A stretch of 64,000 nt of DNA, from positions 496,001-560,000 of the forward strand of contig JAUIJE010000001.1 of assembly GCA_030431455.1 (NCBI GenBank). Reading direction: 5' to 3'. Positions 11,691 through 24,091 of this stretch are shown here, one piece after another. How positions within the stretch are numbered: the stretch's first letter is position 1; the number at the start of each line of letters is the position of its first letter. This DNA is from a bacterium (GTDB lineage Bacteria > Myxococcota > UBA727 > JAUIJE01). The notes under the pieces were generated by a model. That model saw only the letters and a list, made by a program, of their open reading frames with translations. It was not told the DNA's origin and searched no databases. Made by a program: the position numbers and the translations under genes.

Positions 11691-12959
11691 ATGAAAAGAA
11701 TCAACGAACTGTTCCTTCTTGGCTGTATCAGCGCCGGCGTGGCCGTGTTCGCTGCCTGCCCGAGCGACACCGGTGGCGGCGACGCTGGCGTTGAAGGTTG
11801 CACCGAAGACGCGGACTGCGCCGACGGTGAAGCTTGCCAGGTCTACACCGGCGAATGTGTGGCCACCTGCACCGCCGACGAAGACTGCGGCGACGCCACC
11901 CCGGTTTGCATCCCCGAAGACAGCACCACCGCGCTGGTGACTGGCATCTGCGGCTGCGACGACACCTCCTGCGCCGACGACGAGGTCTGCCACCCGACCG
12001 CCAATGTGTGTGTCACCGAGTGTGACCCCGCGGCCGAAGAAAATGAGTGCAACCCCGTCGGCGAAGACGACTACACCTGTTTTGCCAACGACGGCGTGGA
12101 CGCCTTTGTCTGCCAAGTCGCTTGCGAAGCGGACGCGGATTGCCCCAACGTGGCGCCGATTTGTGACCTCACCGCGGGCCAGTGCATCGGCCGGTGCGAC
12201 GGCCAAGAAGAGTTCCGCCTCGACTGCGACGAGCCCGGCGGCGAAATCTGCGACACCGCCACCGGCAAGTGCATCCAAGGCTGCGACGGCGACGCCGACT
12301 GCGACCCGGGTGAGCAATGCAACCTCGCCAACGGTGAGTGCTTCGCGGCCTGCACCGAAATCGGCAGCAACGCCGCGCCCTGCGGTGCCGACGAGGTGTG
12401 CGTGCCCGGCGACCCGAACAACAGCTGCGAAGCCGAGTGCGTCGACGACACCTGTCTGCTCGACGAAGAGCTGTGCTCGCTCGACACCACCGTCGACACC
12501 TTCAACGCCTGCATCGCGCCGGACGACGAGACCGGTTGGTGTGACAACGCCGCGGCCAGCGCCCTGAGCCACACCGCGGGCTCGCCCGTGATCGTCAACG
12601 TGGTGAACATCGCGTCCAGCACCGCGGGCAACTGCACCGGCACCGTCGAAGAGTTCGAGGCCACCGTGTACGCGCCGGGCGGTCTGCTCGACGACGGCAA
12701 CACCAACGGCGGCCAAGACCCGCTGTCGATCAACACCCGGTGGTTCGTGATCAGCGAAGACGGCAGCGCGAGCTACGGCTTCGACTTCCCCGGCGGGATG
12801 CAAGACGCGGCCAACCCGGACTTCTACTACGTGACCTTCGAGTCCTGCTACGAAGGCCTCGCCACCTACCTCGCCGCGGTCAACGCCGACGACGACCTGG
12901 TGGCCAACGGGGGCGCGACCAACACGTCCAACGTGTACTGCTTCGACCCCGTTCCCTGA
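11691..12959 (+). CDS. Cys-rich lipoprotein with Dickkopf-like repeats
   Basis: A 422-residue protein with a signal peptide and a lipobox-like end (VAVFAAC near residue 22). Residues 35-270 are repeated short disulfide modules with the pattern CxxDADCxxGExCxxxxGxCVxxC, seen in several copies (for example CTEDADCADGEACQ and GCDGDADCDPGEQC). The last 150 residues are a different, cysteine-poor domain (SPVIVNVVNI, TRWFVISEDGSASYGF). This layout is common in surface proteins of Myxococcota. The ATG at 11691 with GGGAG upstream is preferred over a GTG one codon before. A strong terminator follows. Confidence 0.75.
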   Translation: MKRINELFLLGCISAGVAVFAACPSDTGGGDAGVEGCTEDADCADGEACQVYTGECVATCTADEDCGDATPVCIPEDSTTALVTGICGCDDTSCADDEVCHPTANVCVTECDPAAEENECNPVGEDDYTCFANDGVDAFVCQVACEADADCPNVAPICDLTAGQCIGRCDGQEEFRLDCDEPGGEICDTATGKCIQGCDGDADCDPGEQCNLANGECFAACTEIGSNAAPCGADEVCVPGDPNNSCEAECVDDTCLLDEELCSLDTTVDTFNACIAPDDETGWCDNAAASALSHTAGSPVIVNVVNIASSTAGNCTGTVEEFEATVYAPGGLLDDGNTNGGQDPLSINTRWFVISEDGSASYGFDFPGGMQDAANPDFYYVTFESCYEGLATYLAAVNADDDLVANGGATNTSNVYCFDPVP

Positions 12960-12996
12960 GTGATTCGACCTTCGGTCGAACAACTTGGAAAGAGGA

Positions 12997-13023
12997 CCCC
13001 GCCGCCCGGCGGGGTTCTTTTTT
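12997..13023 (+). terminator. Rho-independent terminator of the Cys-rich lipoprotein
   Basis: An eight-base stem CCCCGCCG/CGGCGGGG followed by TTCTTTTTT. A second small hairpin (TTCGACC/GGTCGAA) precedes it at 12964-12980. Confidence 0.85.
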
Positions 13024-13102
13024 GGGCGGTGATCGTCATCATGGGATGCGCCAGGGGCCTGAAGCGGCTACACCCTGTCGCGTCCCAGTTGCGGAGGTGA
13101 CG

Positions 13103-14143
13103 ATGACCCTGGCCCGTTCCTTTCCCCTCGCGCTCACCCTTGGCGTCGGTTGTGCTCTGTGGGCCGGCGGACCGCTGGCCCGTGGCCAGGCCCGCAGCGG
13201 CCCCGTCGCGGTGGTGGACGGGACCCCGGTGGACGCCCCCGAGCTCGGGGCCGCGCTCGCGCGCCTCAACGCCCGGGCGGGGCGGCGGGGCAAAAAGCCC
13301 AACGCCCGCCAGGTCGAGGCCGTGACCCGCACCATCGTGCGCGACGCGTTGCGCGACGAGCTGGTGGCGCGGGCCCTGAAGAAGGAAGGCATCCGCATCA
13401 CCGACAAGGACGTGACCGAGGCGCTCGCCGACCACCGCTCGCAGTTCAATCATGCCAAGGGGTTCACCGCGCACGAACAGGCCCTCGGCCGCGACGAGGG
13501 CGCGCTCAAGGCGGAGCTCAAAAAGCGTCTGGCCATCGACGCCCTCGCCTCGAAGTATTTCAAGGACAAGCGACCCACCCGCGCGGCGGCCAAAAAAGAG
13601 CTGGAGACCAACCGGGACGCGTACCAGATCCCGGCCCAGACCCGCTTGTCACAGATTTTTCTGCGCTATCCCCAAGGGGCCAATTTCGCGGCCAAGGACG
13701 AGATTCGTCGTCGGGCCCAAGGCATCATGCGCCAGCTGGAGAAAGACAAGCAGCAGTTCCCCGCGCTGGCCAAGCGCTACTCCGATGGACCCAGCGCGGC
13801 CCAGGGCGGGGCGCTGGGCATGGTGCGCAAGGGCCGGCTTTCCAGTGACATTGATGTGGCCCTGGAGGGCAAAAAAGTGGGCGACCTGGTCGGCCCCGTG
13901 GACACCGCGTTCGGGGTGCACATCTTCATCGTCGAGGAGCTGCGCGGTCCGCACCAAGGCAAGGTCGGTGACTGGGAGCAGGTGGTCTACCAGACGATGC
14001 AGAACCGCTACGAGGAGCGCGCCCACCAAAAGGTGCTCAAGAAGCTCTACGAAGAGGCCCAGATCGAGATCAAAGCCCCGGGCGTGACCTTCACCCCCGA
14101 GGAGTTCGCCTCGATGAACCGCGTCGAAACCCGCCGCCGCTGA
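13103..14143 (+). CDS. PpiC-type peptidyl-prolyl cis-trans isomerase (SurA/PrsA-like)
   Basis: A 346-residue exported chaperone and foldase. After a signal peptide (residues 1-33), a SurA_N-type helical segment begins with VAVVDGTPVDAPEL and runs to about residue 180 (ALKKEGIRITDKDVTEAL). The parvulin domain covers about residues 185-290, with RLSQIFLRYP, FPALAKRYSDGPSAAQGGALGMVRKG, VGPVDTAFGVHIFIVEE. The C-terminal helix packs back on the N-domain in this family. GGAGGT precedes the ATG at 13103. It probably helps outer-membrane proteins fold. No partner gene is adjacent. Confidence 0.9.
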   Translation: MTLARSFPLALTLGVGCALWAGGPLARGQARSGPVAVVDGTPVDAPELGAALARLNARAGRRGKKPNARQVEAVTRTIVRDALRDELVARALKKEGIRITDKDVTEALADHRSQFNHAKGFTAHEQALGRDEGALKAELKKRLAIDALASKYFKDKRPTRAAAKKELETNRDAYQIPAQTRLSQIFLRYPQGANFAAKDEIRRRAQGIMRQLEKDKQQFPALAKRYSDGPSAAQGGALGMVRKGRLSSDIDVALEGKKVGDLVGPVDTAFGVHIFIVEELRGPHQGKVGDWEQVVYQTMQNRYEERAHQKVLKKLYEEAQIEIKAPGVTFTPEEFASMNRVETRRR

Positions 14144-14566
14144 CCGCGCGCACGCCCTCACGCGGTCGCGTTCGTGGCAAGGGGATGCGAGTTCGGCGCG
14201 ACGCGTCGCAGCCGCTTTTGGCCTGGCCACCCTTCGCGTTGCTGAAGCCAACCCTGCGAATGGCCACGACATCTGGCGAGGGGGCCTCAGCGCAGCCCTT
14301 CCGATGCCCAAACCAAACGACACAGGCTTCCGACGTGGGCGAGGCGTGGCCACGCTTGGCGTTGCCCAAGCCATTCCCCGGGAATGGCCAACCTGCGCGC
14401 CGAGCGAGCAGAACCCCTTCGAAGCCCAAATGCCCGAAGAAGGCCCGGCTCGAAAGCGCCGAAGGCGATTTTGAGACGTGCTCTCGTGTCCAGCGACGAG
14501 ACGCCCGATCGGGCGCTCGTCGTGGCCCTGGCGAGCGCACTGCATCTGTTGTTTTTGAGATGCGCT
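14144..14566. other. Structured non-coding region with repeated elements
   Basis: About 420 bases between convergent genes with no credible gene. Two diverged copies of a roughly 45-base unit lie at about 14223-14268 and 14346-14391 (shared core TGGCCAC, CTT, GCGTTGC, AAGCCA and AATGGCCA). Copy two contains the hairpin CCATTCCC/GGGAATGG. A long imperfect inverted repeat with one bulged A lies at 14494-14522, and TTTTGAGAYGYGCTCT occurs twice, at 14469-14484 and 14553-14568, the second copy reaching the stop of the next gene. This looks like a REP-type mosaic element or structured RNA rather than a decayed gene. Confidence 0.5.
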
Positions 14567-15208
14567 CTAGTACTCGGGGTCCCAATCGCTCGCGGGGAGC
14601 ACTTTGTAGCCGGAGTCGTACCCGTTCGACGAGGTGATGCGCACCACCCGCAACGGCCACACGCGGGGCGGCCGGTCGGGGGCGCGCTCCTCGATGCGGA
14701 ACAGGTGCAGCTCGAGTTCGTAGCTGCCGTCGTCGCCGAGGTCGGTGAGCACTTTGCGCCACGGGTTGTTCGGGTGCCAGAACACGTCTTTGCCCACGCG
14801 CGCGACATACGCGAACACCGGGAAGTCGGTGGTGAACGCGTCGGCCTCACTCTTGGTGGCGGCGAGCAGCTGCTTGGCCCGTTTGCGGTTGACCGCGTCG
14901 GGGAAGCGTTGGCTCTTCACAATTGCCGACAGGGCCTTGGCCCCCCGCTTGTCGAGTTTGCGCATGCGGTTTTTGACAAACAGCACGCGTTTTTTTTCCC
15001 GCTGCACCGGCTCGCGCACGACGATGTTCCAGTTGGGGATGGTGTAGTCCTTGGCCGCGAGGGGCACGCCCCCGAGGAGCAGCTCACGGCCCTTGTCCTC
15101 TGCCTGGCCCGCGAGGGCCTTGAGGTAGGTGACGGCGACGTCGTGGGCGGGATCCGCGTCGGCGGGCGCGGCGGCGAGACAGGCAGCGAGCAGAATCGGC
15201 GACAACAT
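14567..15208 (-). CDS. Exported protein of unknown function
   Basis: A 213-residue protein with a short signal peptide (MLSPILLAACLAAAPADA). The mature part starts with a helix (HDVAVTYLKALAGQAEDKG), has a very basic middle (KKRVLFVKNRMRKLDKRG) and ends in a beta-rich domain with DDGSYELELHLFRIEER and RVVRITSSNGYDSGYKVLPAS. No family was recognised. It is the only gene read leftward between the prolyl isomerase and the sigma-factor operon. Confidence 0.6.
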   Translation of the reverse strand: MLSPILLAACLAAAPADADPAHDVAVTYLKALAGQAEDKGRELLLGGVPLAAKDYTIPNWNIVVREPVQREKKRVLFVKNRMRKLDKRGAKALSAIVKSQRFPDAVNRKRAKQLLAATKSEADAFTTDFPVFAYVARVGKDVFWHPNNPWRKVLTDLGDDGSYELELHLFRIEERAPDRPPRVWPLRVVRITSSNGYDSGYKVLPASDWDPEY

Positions 15209-15451
15209 GCGCGCAGCATGGCACCGGGCCGGCCCCAGCTGAAGCCCGTTTGTCGTCCGTGCGACAGCCCTGTCGCGCTTTTCCGCTCAGCCCGGTACAC
15301 CCCGGGAGGCGGTGGGGCGCGGGCCGGCGCCGATCGCCGGCAGGGCGCGGCCAGACGCGCGTGAGCGGCCAGGCCCGGGCCGTGCACGGATCCTGCTACG
15401 CCCGATGTGGGTTCACATTCTGCGCGCCCCGCGGTGTCCAATGGAGACAGA

Positions 15452-15958
15452 GTGACGTTCGAAGCCGACCAAGTGGAGCAGCTCTGCCGAGCTTACGGCA
15501 GCTCCATCTTGCGCCGGTGCCGCGCCATTCTGAAGAACGACGCCGAGGCGGAGGACGCCGCGCAGGAGGTCATGGTGCTGCTGTTTGAGAAAGGTCAGCA
15601 GTTTCGTGGCGACGCGGCGGTCTCGACGTGGATTTACCGGGTGACGACCAACGTCTGCCTCAACCACATCCGGTCGGAGTCGCGGCGGCGGACCCGGGAG
15701 CAGTCGGGCGATGTGCGCGACTGGATCGAAAAAGAAAATCCCGATGCCCAGCGATTCGTGGTGCAGAGCGACGTGCTGCGGGAGGCGTTGGGCGGCTTGA
15801 GCGACCTCGACCAGCAGATCTTTGTGCTGCGCCACGTCGACGGGCTGCGCCAAGACGAGATCGCGGAGGTGGTCGGGCGCTCCAGGCGCACGATCAACAA
15901 GCGATTGAAAAAGCTCGACGAGTGGACGGAGAAAAAGCGCGCGGAGGTGCCGTCATGA
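15452..15958 (+). CDS. ECF-type RNA polymerase sigma factor
   Basis: A 168-residue sigma factor with region 2 (residues 12-75: LKNDAEAEDAAQEVMVLLFEK, then FRGDAAVSTWIYRVTTNVCLNHIR) and region 4 (about 108-160: LSDLDQQIFVLRHVDGLRQDEIAEVVGRSRRTINKRLKKL). Region 3 is missing, as expected for the ECF group. The start is the GTG at 15452 with GGAGA upstream. It overlaps the next gene, a membrane protein with an anti-sigma zinc motif, by an ATGA junction. It most likely drives this operon, including the caspase gene, when the anti-sigma factor lets go. Confidence 0.92.
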   Translation: MTFEADQVEQLCRAYGSSILRRCRAILKNDAEAEDAAQEVMVLLFEKGQQFRGDAAVSTWIYRVTTNVCLNHIRSESRRRTREQSGDVRDWIEKENPDAQRFVVQSDVLREALGGLSDLDQQIFVLRHVDGLRQDEIAEVVGRSRRTINKRLKKLDEWTEKKRAEVPS

Positions 15959-16719
15959 GCCGCGCCTTCGACGAGCCCGGGCGCGGGGCGGGGTGCTTGA
16001 GCGACCTCGTCCTCGACGTGAAAGTCGCCGAGGGGCACCTGGCCGCGCCCGATGCCGCCCACCTCGAGACCTGCGCGGCGTGTGCGGCCCGGCTCTTGGT
16101 CCTCGAGGAGCAACAGCGCATCTGGGCCCCCGACGTGTTGCGTCTCGCCGCCCGGGCCAAGGCCCATGCCCGGCCCCGGGCCCGCGCGGTGTGGGCCCGT
16201 CGCCTGTTCGCGGGGTTGGTCCCGGCCGCCTGCGCCGCGGCCGCGTTGGTGTTCTTCGTCGTCGACGAAGCGCCCCCCGACCGGAGCAAGGGCGTGGCCA
16301 TGTCGCTGTTCGTGCAGCGTGACGGCGAGGTCTTCATCGGGGCGTCGGGCGATGCCTACCAAGCGGGGGACGCATTCCGGTTCCGGGTGCGGCCGCGGCA
16401 CCATCCATACTTTATGCTCGTGGGCGTGGATGGCCATGGACGGACCACGGTGTTCTACCCCCTCGGCGGCGACGCGGCGGCCCCGCTCGAGGACCACGAC
16501 GAGGTCCCGCTCGATGCCAGCCTGGTGCTCGACGACGCGCCGGAGCAGGAGTTCGTGCTCGGGGTGTTCGCGGATCGTGCGGTCACCGCCGGGGAGGTCG
16601 CGCGGGCGGTCGCGGCGGCGCGGGCCCGCGACGGGCGGTTGCACGAAGACGCGCTGCATGACGTGACCCTCGACGCTGAGCTGTCCTGGGTGGTGCTGAA
16701 CAAGGGAGCCCGACAATGA
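15955..16719 (+). CDS. Putative ZAS anti-sigma factor with periplasmic DUF4384-type domain
   Basis: A 254-residue protein with three parts. Residues 20-55 hold AHLETCAACAARLL, an H-x3-C-x2-C motif as in zinc anti-sigma domains. One membrane segment follows at about 85-105 (LFAGLVPAACAAAALVFFVV). The outside domain (RFRVRPRHHPYFMLVGVDGHGRTTVFYP) matches DUF4384, often found next to caspases and kinases. It would hold the ECF factor at the membrane until the outer domain senses something. It overlaps both neighbours by ATGA-type junctions. Confidence 0.8.
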   Translation: MSRAFDEPGRGAGCLSDLVLDVKVAEGHLAAPDAAHLETCAACAARLLVLEEQQRIWAPDVLRLAARAKAHARPRARAVWARRLFAGLVPAACAAAALVFFVVDEAPPDRSKGVAMSLFVQRDGEVFIGASGDAYQAGDAFRFRVRPRHHPYFMLVGVDGHGRTTVFYPLGGDAAAPLEDHDEVPLDASLVLDDAPEQEFVLGVFADRAVTAGEVARAVAAARARDGRLHEDALHDVTLDAELSWVVLNKGARQ

Positions 16720-18281
16720 TGCGCGCGCTCCTTGTCACAGTGTTGCTGCTTTGCTGTGCCCAGGCGTGGGCCGGCCCCCGGTGGGCGGTGGTGGTCGGCC
16801 ACAACGAAGGCCAGCGCGGTGAGGTCGAGCTCCGCTACGCCGAGACCGACGCGGCGAAGATGGAAAAGGCGCTCGTCGACCTCGGCCAGTACGAGAACGA
16901 CGACGTGTACCTGCTCACCGGGGTGTCGGCCGCGGATGTGCGCGGGGCCCTCGACGCGATGCTGGGGCGGAGCCGCCAACAGCAGGCCGAGTCGGTGATG
17001 TTCTATTTCTCGGGGCACGGGGACGGGGCGTCGCTCCACCTGGGCGAGTCCGAGCTGACCATGGAGGAGGTCCGTGATTTTCTCGACGAGGTCAACGCGG
17101 AGGTGAAGATCGCGATCATCGACGCGTGCAAGAGCGGCGCGATGGTCCGGGCCAAGGGCCTGACCGTGGGGCCGCCGTTCGCGGTGGACGCGATCCGCGA
17201 CCCCAAGGTCGAGGGCAGCGTGATCATCACCAGCTCCACCGGGGACGAAATCAGCCAGGAGAGCGATGAGCTGTTCGGCTCGTTCTTCACCCACTACTGG
17301 GTCAGCGGCCTGTACGGCGCCGCCGACAAGAACGACGACGGGCACGTCACCCTCGCCGAGGCGTACCAGTACGCGCACTACCAGACCGTGTCCCGCACCA
17401 TCGAGAGCCAGGGGGGCGTGCAACACCCGACCTTCGCCATGGACCTGACCGGTGAGGGCAGTGTGGTGCTCGCCGACCTCGGCCGCCGCACCGCCCAAAT
17501 CGTGCTGCGGGCCGACGGGGCCGCGGGCGATTACCTCATCCTCGACGCGGAGCGGGAGCTGGTGCTGCAAGAGGCGATCGAGAGCCACGGCGGCGAGGTT
17601 CGCGTGCCGTTGCCGCCCGGGCGGTACCGGATCAAGAAGCGCGAAAAGGAGCGCGTGCTCACCGCCGAGATCGACGTCGGCCAAGGCGACGCGACGGTGC
17701 TGCGCGACAAGGACATGAAGGTCTCGTCCATCCAGGGCGGTGACGCCAAGGGGGGCCTGACCCCGCTGTCGCTGTTCTCCGCGCTCACCCGCGCGGTCGG
17801 GGTCGAGGACCACGGCCCCGAGGTGTGGCTCGGGGCGCGCAGCTTTCTGGTTCAGGGATTGTCCCCCGGGCCCGAGCTCACCGCCGGTTACCGGGTGCGC
17901 TGGAAGTACGCGTTTGTGCAGCCGCGGGCGGCCGTGCGCCTGGCCACCTACCAGGCCGGCGGGGCCTACATGCAGAGCGAGCTGGACCTCGGCGCGGCGG
18001 TGGGCGGCAACATCGACGCCGGGCCGCTCTTGCTCGGGGGCGGGCTCGATGGCGGCGTGGTCGCGTTTCACCAGCAGGGCTTGCCCACCTTTGGCCCCCC
18101 GGCCGGGGTGCTGCCGGTGACCGCGCAGGGGCGCTTGTTTGGCGAGGTCGGCACCGATCTGTTCGACACCGTGCACGTCGGGGCCCGCACCTACGGTGGC
18201 GTGTCGGTCTACGGCATCAACGGGCTCATCCTCCCGTTCCCGCTCGTCGGGGCCCAGCTCGGGGTCTCCTATCGATTTTAG
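16716..18281 (+). CDS. Exported caspase-like (C14) protease with a barrel-like C-terminus
   Basis: A 521-residue protein. A signal peptide (residues 1-20) is followed by a caspase p20-like domain: WAVVVGHNEG, LRYAETDAAKMEKAL, the catalytic His101 in FYFSGHGD and Cys138 in AIIDACKSGA, then TSSTGDEISQES and FFTHYWVSGLYGAAD. Residues 250-335 look like a beta-sandwich (PLPPGRYRIKKREKERVL). The last 180 residues are alternating beta segments ending in LGVSYRF; a terminal Phe is the usual outer-membrane barrel signal. The protein is therefore probably outside the cytoplasm. Third gene of the ECF operon, with an ATGATG junction. Confidence 0.85.
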   Translation: MMRALLVTVLLLCCAQAWAGPRWAVVVGHNEGQRGEVELRYAETDAAKMEKALVDLGQYENDDVYLLTGVSAADVRGALDAMLGRSRQQQAESVMFYFSGHGDGASLHLGESELTMEEVRDFLDEVNAEVKIAIIDACKSGAMVRAKGLTVGPPFAVDAIRDPKVEGSVIITSSTGDEISQESDELFGSFFTHYWVSGLYGAADKNDDGHVTLAEAYQYAHYQTVSRTIESQGGVQHPTFAMDLTGEGSVVLADLGRRTAQIVLRADGAAGDYLILDAERELVLQEAIESHGGEVRVPLPPGRYRIKKREKERVLTAEIDVGQGDATVLRDKDMKVSSIQGGDAKGGLTPLSLFSALTRAVGVEDHGPEVWLGARSFLVQGLSPGPELTAGYRVRWKYAFVQPRAAVRLATYQAGGAYMQSELDLGAAVGGNIDAGPLLLGGGLDGGVVAFHQQGLPTFGPPAGVLPVTAQGRLFGEVGTDLFDTVHVGARTYGGVSVYGINGLILPFPLVGAQLGVSYRF

Positions 18282-18417
18282 CCGCGGGGCCCCCGGATGC
18301 AGTGGCATTCAGCGGGACCGGTGACGCCGCTTTTTGCGCCAAGGCGTCTCGGGGCAGTTCTGGCCCCCGGCATCGGTGCAGGTATGGCAAAGTGGGTCCT
18401 CTGGAGGGATCCGCGTC

Positions 18418-21924
<3,507 letters not shown>

Positions 21925-21939
21925 CGGCGCTTTTTTCGG

Positions 21940-22872
21940 TCAGGCCAAAAAGCAGGCCACGGGGAAGACCACGAACTCGAGGTAGAACAGCTTCCAAATG
22001 TTCATGTAGTAGCCGTACGCCTGGTCTGCGTCTTCGTCGTCGACCCCGCGGTGCATGAGCCAGACGAGGGCGAGCGCCACCGCGTGGCTCGCGATCAGCA
22101 CCCCGGAGTGGATGCCCCCGAGCCCGAGCAGCCCGACGACGACCATGCCGCCATAGGCCACGGTCAAGATGCCCCGGCAGATGAGCATGACCTTGCTCGC
22201 GCCGAGCCGGGCGGTGAAGGTCGAGATGTTGTGCATCTTGTCGCCCTGCAGGTCGGGCACGTCTTTCATCAACGCGATGACGACGACGAAGCAGAACATG
22301 AAGCCCACAAACGCGAGCACGTGACCGGGCAGCGTCAGCTCGCCCGACATCGCCTCGGAGAACGTGAGGTACACGCCGATGTTGCCCACCACCGCCCGGG
22401 CGAGGGTGATCGAGGCCGCGGCGAAGAAGGGGTGGCCCTTGAGGCGGAACGGCGGCAGCGAATACAGCGAGCCCAACGTAAAAATCGTGAGCACGGTGAA
22501 GAACAAGATTTGGCTCTGCCACAACGCGAGGGGCAAACAGAGCAGACCGCACACGATGACGATCGCCCGCCCGGTGGCGAACGAGAAGGCGCCCGCCGCC
22601 ACCGGCAGGTACGGCTTGTTGATGCGGTCGATGTCGACGTCGGTGAGCTGGTTGAGCCCGGTGATGTAGATGTTGAGCGTGATCGACGCGCTCCAGGTCA
22701 ACAGCAGCGCGCCGAGGTCGTGCGCGCCGGCCTTGGCCGCGGCGATGAGATAAAACACCCCCACCGCCATCGAGGTCCCGATGATGGTGTGCGGCCGGGT
22801 GAACTCCCAGAACGCGCGCAGGGCGCCCATCTTGGGCGCGCTGAGCTGCGGATCGGCGGTGGTTGTGGTCAC
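21940..22872 (-). CDS. Homogentisate prenyltransferase-like UbiA enzyme
   Basis: A 310-residue membrane protein with about nine hydrophobic segments. The start of the mature domain, FWEFTRPHTIIGT, is characteristic of homogentisate phytyl/prenyl transferases. The first Asp-rich site is NQLTDVDIDRINKPYLP and the second KDVPDLQGDKMHNI. Such enzymes join phytyl or prenyl diphosphate to homogentisate on the way to tocopherols or plastoquinone. The GTG start is chosen with AAGGA upstream. It follows the HPPD gene by 45 bases in the same direction; HPPD makes homogentisate, which supports the call. Confidence 0.85.
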   Translation of the reverse strand: MTTTTADPQLSAPKMGALRAFWEFTRPHTIIGTSMAVGVFYLIAAAKAGAHDLGALLLTWSASITLNIYITGLNQLTDVDIDRINKPYLPVAAGAFSFATGRAIVIVCGLLCLPLALWQSQILFFTVLTIFTLGSLYSLPPFRLKGHPFFAAASITLARAVVGNIGVYLTFSEAMSGELTLPGHVLAFVGFMFCFVVVIALMKDVPDLQGDKMHNISTFTARLGASKVMLICRGILTVAYGGMVVVGLLGLGGIHSGVLIASHAVALALVWLMHRGVDDEDADQAYGYYMNIWKLFYLEFVVFPVACFLA

Positions 22873-22917
22873 GACTGGTTCCTTAGCGAACGAAAGCCAG
22901 GTCCGAAAGGGCCCCGG

Positions 22918-24057
22918 TCACGGCCGCACCCGGACGGTCTGGGCCTTTTCCACCCCTTCGAACAGCGCCCGGAAGTTGCCCGCGCCGAATCCGCGGTCGC
23001 CCTTGCGCTGGATGAGCTCGAAGAAGAAAGGGCTCTTTTTGGGGTCGCCCTCGAACCGGGCCGCGTCCTCCATGAACAGCTGGAGCAGGTAGCCCTCGTC
23101 CTTGTCCCCGTCGACGAGGATTTCGTGGTGGCGCAGCTCGTCGATGGACTCCTCGAGGGGGCCGATGCCGAGCCGCTCGAGGCGGGCGGGCAGCTTGTCG
23201 TAGTAGCCGCCGGGGGTGTTGACGAAGCGCACGCCCCGTTCGCGCAGCTCGGGCACCGAGCTCATGATGTCGGTCAGCTCGATGGCCGCGTGCTGGACGC
23301 CGTTGCCGCGCTGGTCGGCGCAGAACAGCGCGATCTGCGACTTGTCGAAGTTGGGCCGCACCGGCTCGTTGTTGGCGAACTTGAGCTGCGAGCCTTCGTC
23401 GTACATCACCACCGAGCGCAGACCGGTGCCGCCGTCGTCCTCGGGCTCGATGTCGTTGGTGTGGAACTCGACGTCCCAGTACCGGGAGAAGCCCAACACG
23501 TGCTCGAACCAGAGCAGGGCGGGGCTCATGGTCTGAAAGTTGGACGTGATGTGGTCGTACTTGGTGAAACCGAAGCGATTCTGGCCGCCCTTGGGCTTGT
23601 CGTGGGGGATGAAGCCGGGCAAGGGGGCGCCGCCGGGGCGGCGCTGCACAAAATAGAACAGCACGTCGTCGAGCGGGGTGGTGATGGAAAAGATGCCAAG
23701 CCCTTCGTCCGACGAGAACCGTTGCACATCGGAGGTCGGGGTGCCCCCCCGGCGGTCGAGGATGCCGAGGGCCTTTTCCACGTCGCTGACCTCGAGGGCG
23801 ATGCCGCCGATGCCTTCGGGATGCCGGCGCAGGTAACGCTCGGCCGGGCCTTCCCCGAGGGGCTCGCTGCACACCACCACGCAGTCGCCGGCTTGGAAGA
23901 TCGCCGATCGTTGCCGGGTGCGGCGCTCCAGCTCGGGGCTGGACACCGCGACCTCGGCGAAGTCGAGCCGGTCGACGAGAAACCGGCGGTTGCCTTCGAG
24001 CGAATGGCAAAACCGGTGCAGCGCACAGATGCCTTGGATACCGAGGTTGTGGGGCAT
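22918..24057 (-). CDS. hppD: 4-hydroxyphenylpyruvate dioxygenase
   Basis: A 379-residue non-haem iron enzyme that makes homogentisate from 4-hydroxyphenylpyruvate. The iron ligands are visible as His in FTKYDHITSNF, His in GVQHAAIELTDI and Glu in the C-terminal FFFELIQRKGDRGFGAGNF. Two vicinal-oxygen-chelate halves are present; the N-terminal one is degenerate as usual. GGAGG lies upstream of the ATG. It sits between two UbiA-type genes with gaps of 34 and 45 bases, so the three form an operon; a catabolic partner such as homogentisate dioxygenase is not nearby. Confidence 0.94.
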   Translation of the reverse strand: MPHNLGIQGICALHRFCHSLEGNRRFLVDRLDFAEVAVSSPELERRTRQRSAIFQAGDCVVVCSEPLGEGPAERYLRRHPEGIGGIALEVSDVEKALGILDRRGGTPTSDVQRFSSDEGLGIFSITTPLDDVLFYFVQRRPGGAPLPGFIPHDKPKGGQNRFGFTKYDHITSNFQTMSPALLWFEHVLGFSRYWDVEFHTNDIEPEDDGGTGLRSVVMYDEGSQLKFANNEPVRPNFDKSQIALFCADQRGNGVQHAAIELTDIMSSVPELRERGVRFVNTPGGYYDKLPARLERLGIGPLEESIDELRHHEILVDGDKDEGYLLQLFMEDAARFEGDPKKSPFFFELIQRKGDRGFGAGNFRALFEGVEKAQTVRVRP

Positions 24058-24091
24058 GTGTCCTCCAGGGCCGCCGCAGCGGGCCCGCTTC

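Noticed and set aside
14185-14637. A 150-codon open frame in the repeat region
   Set aside because: It has no ribosome site or recognisable domain, runs through inverted repeats and enters the opposite-strand gene at 14567.
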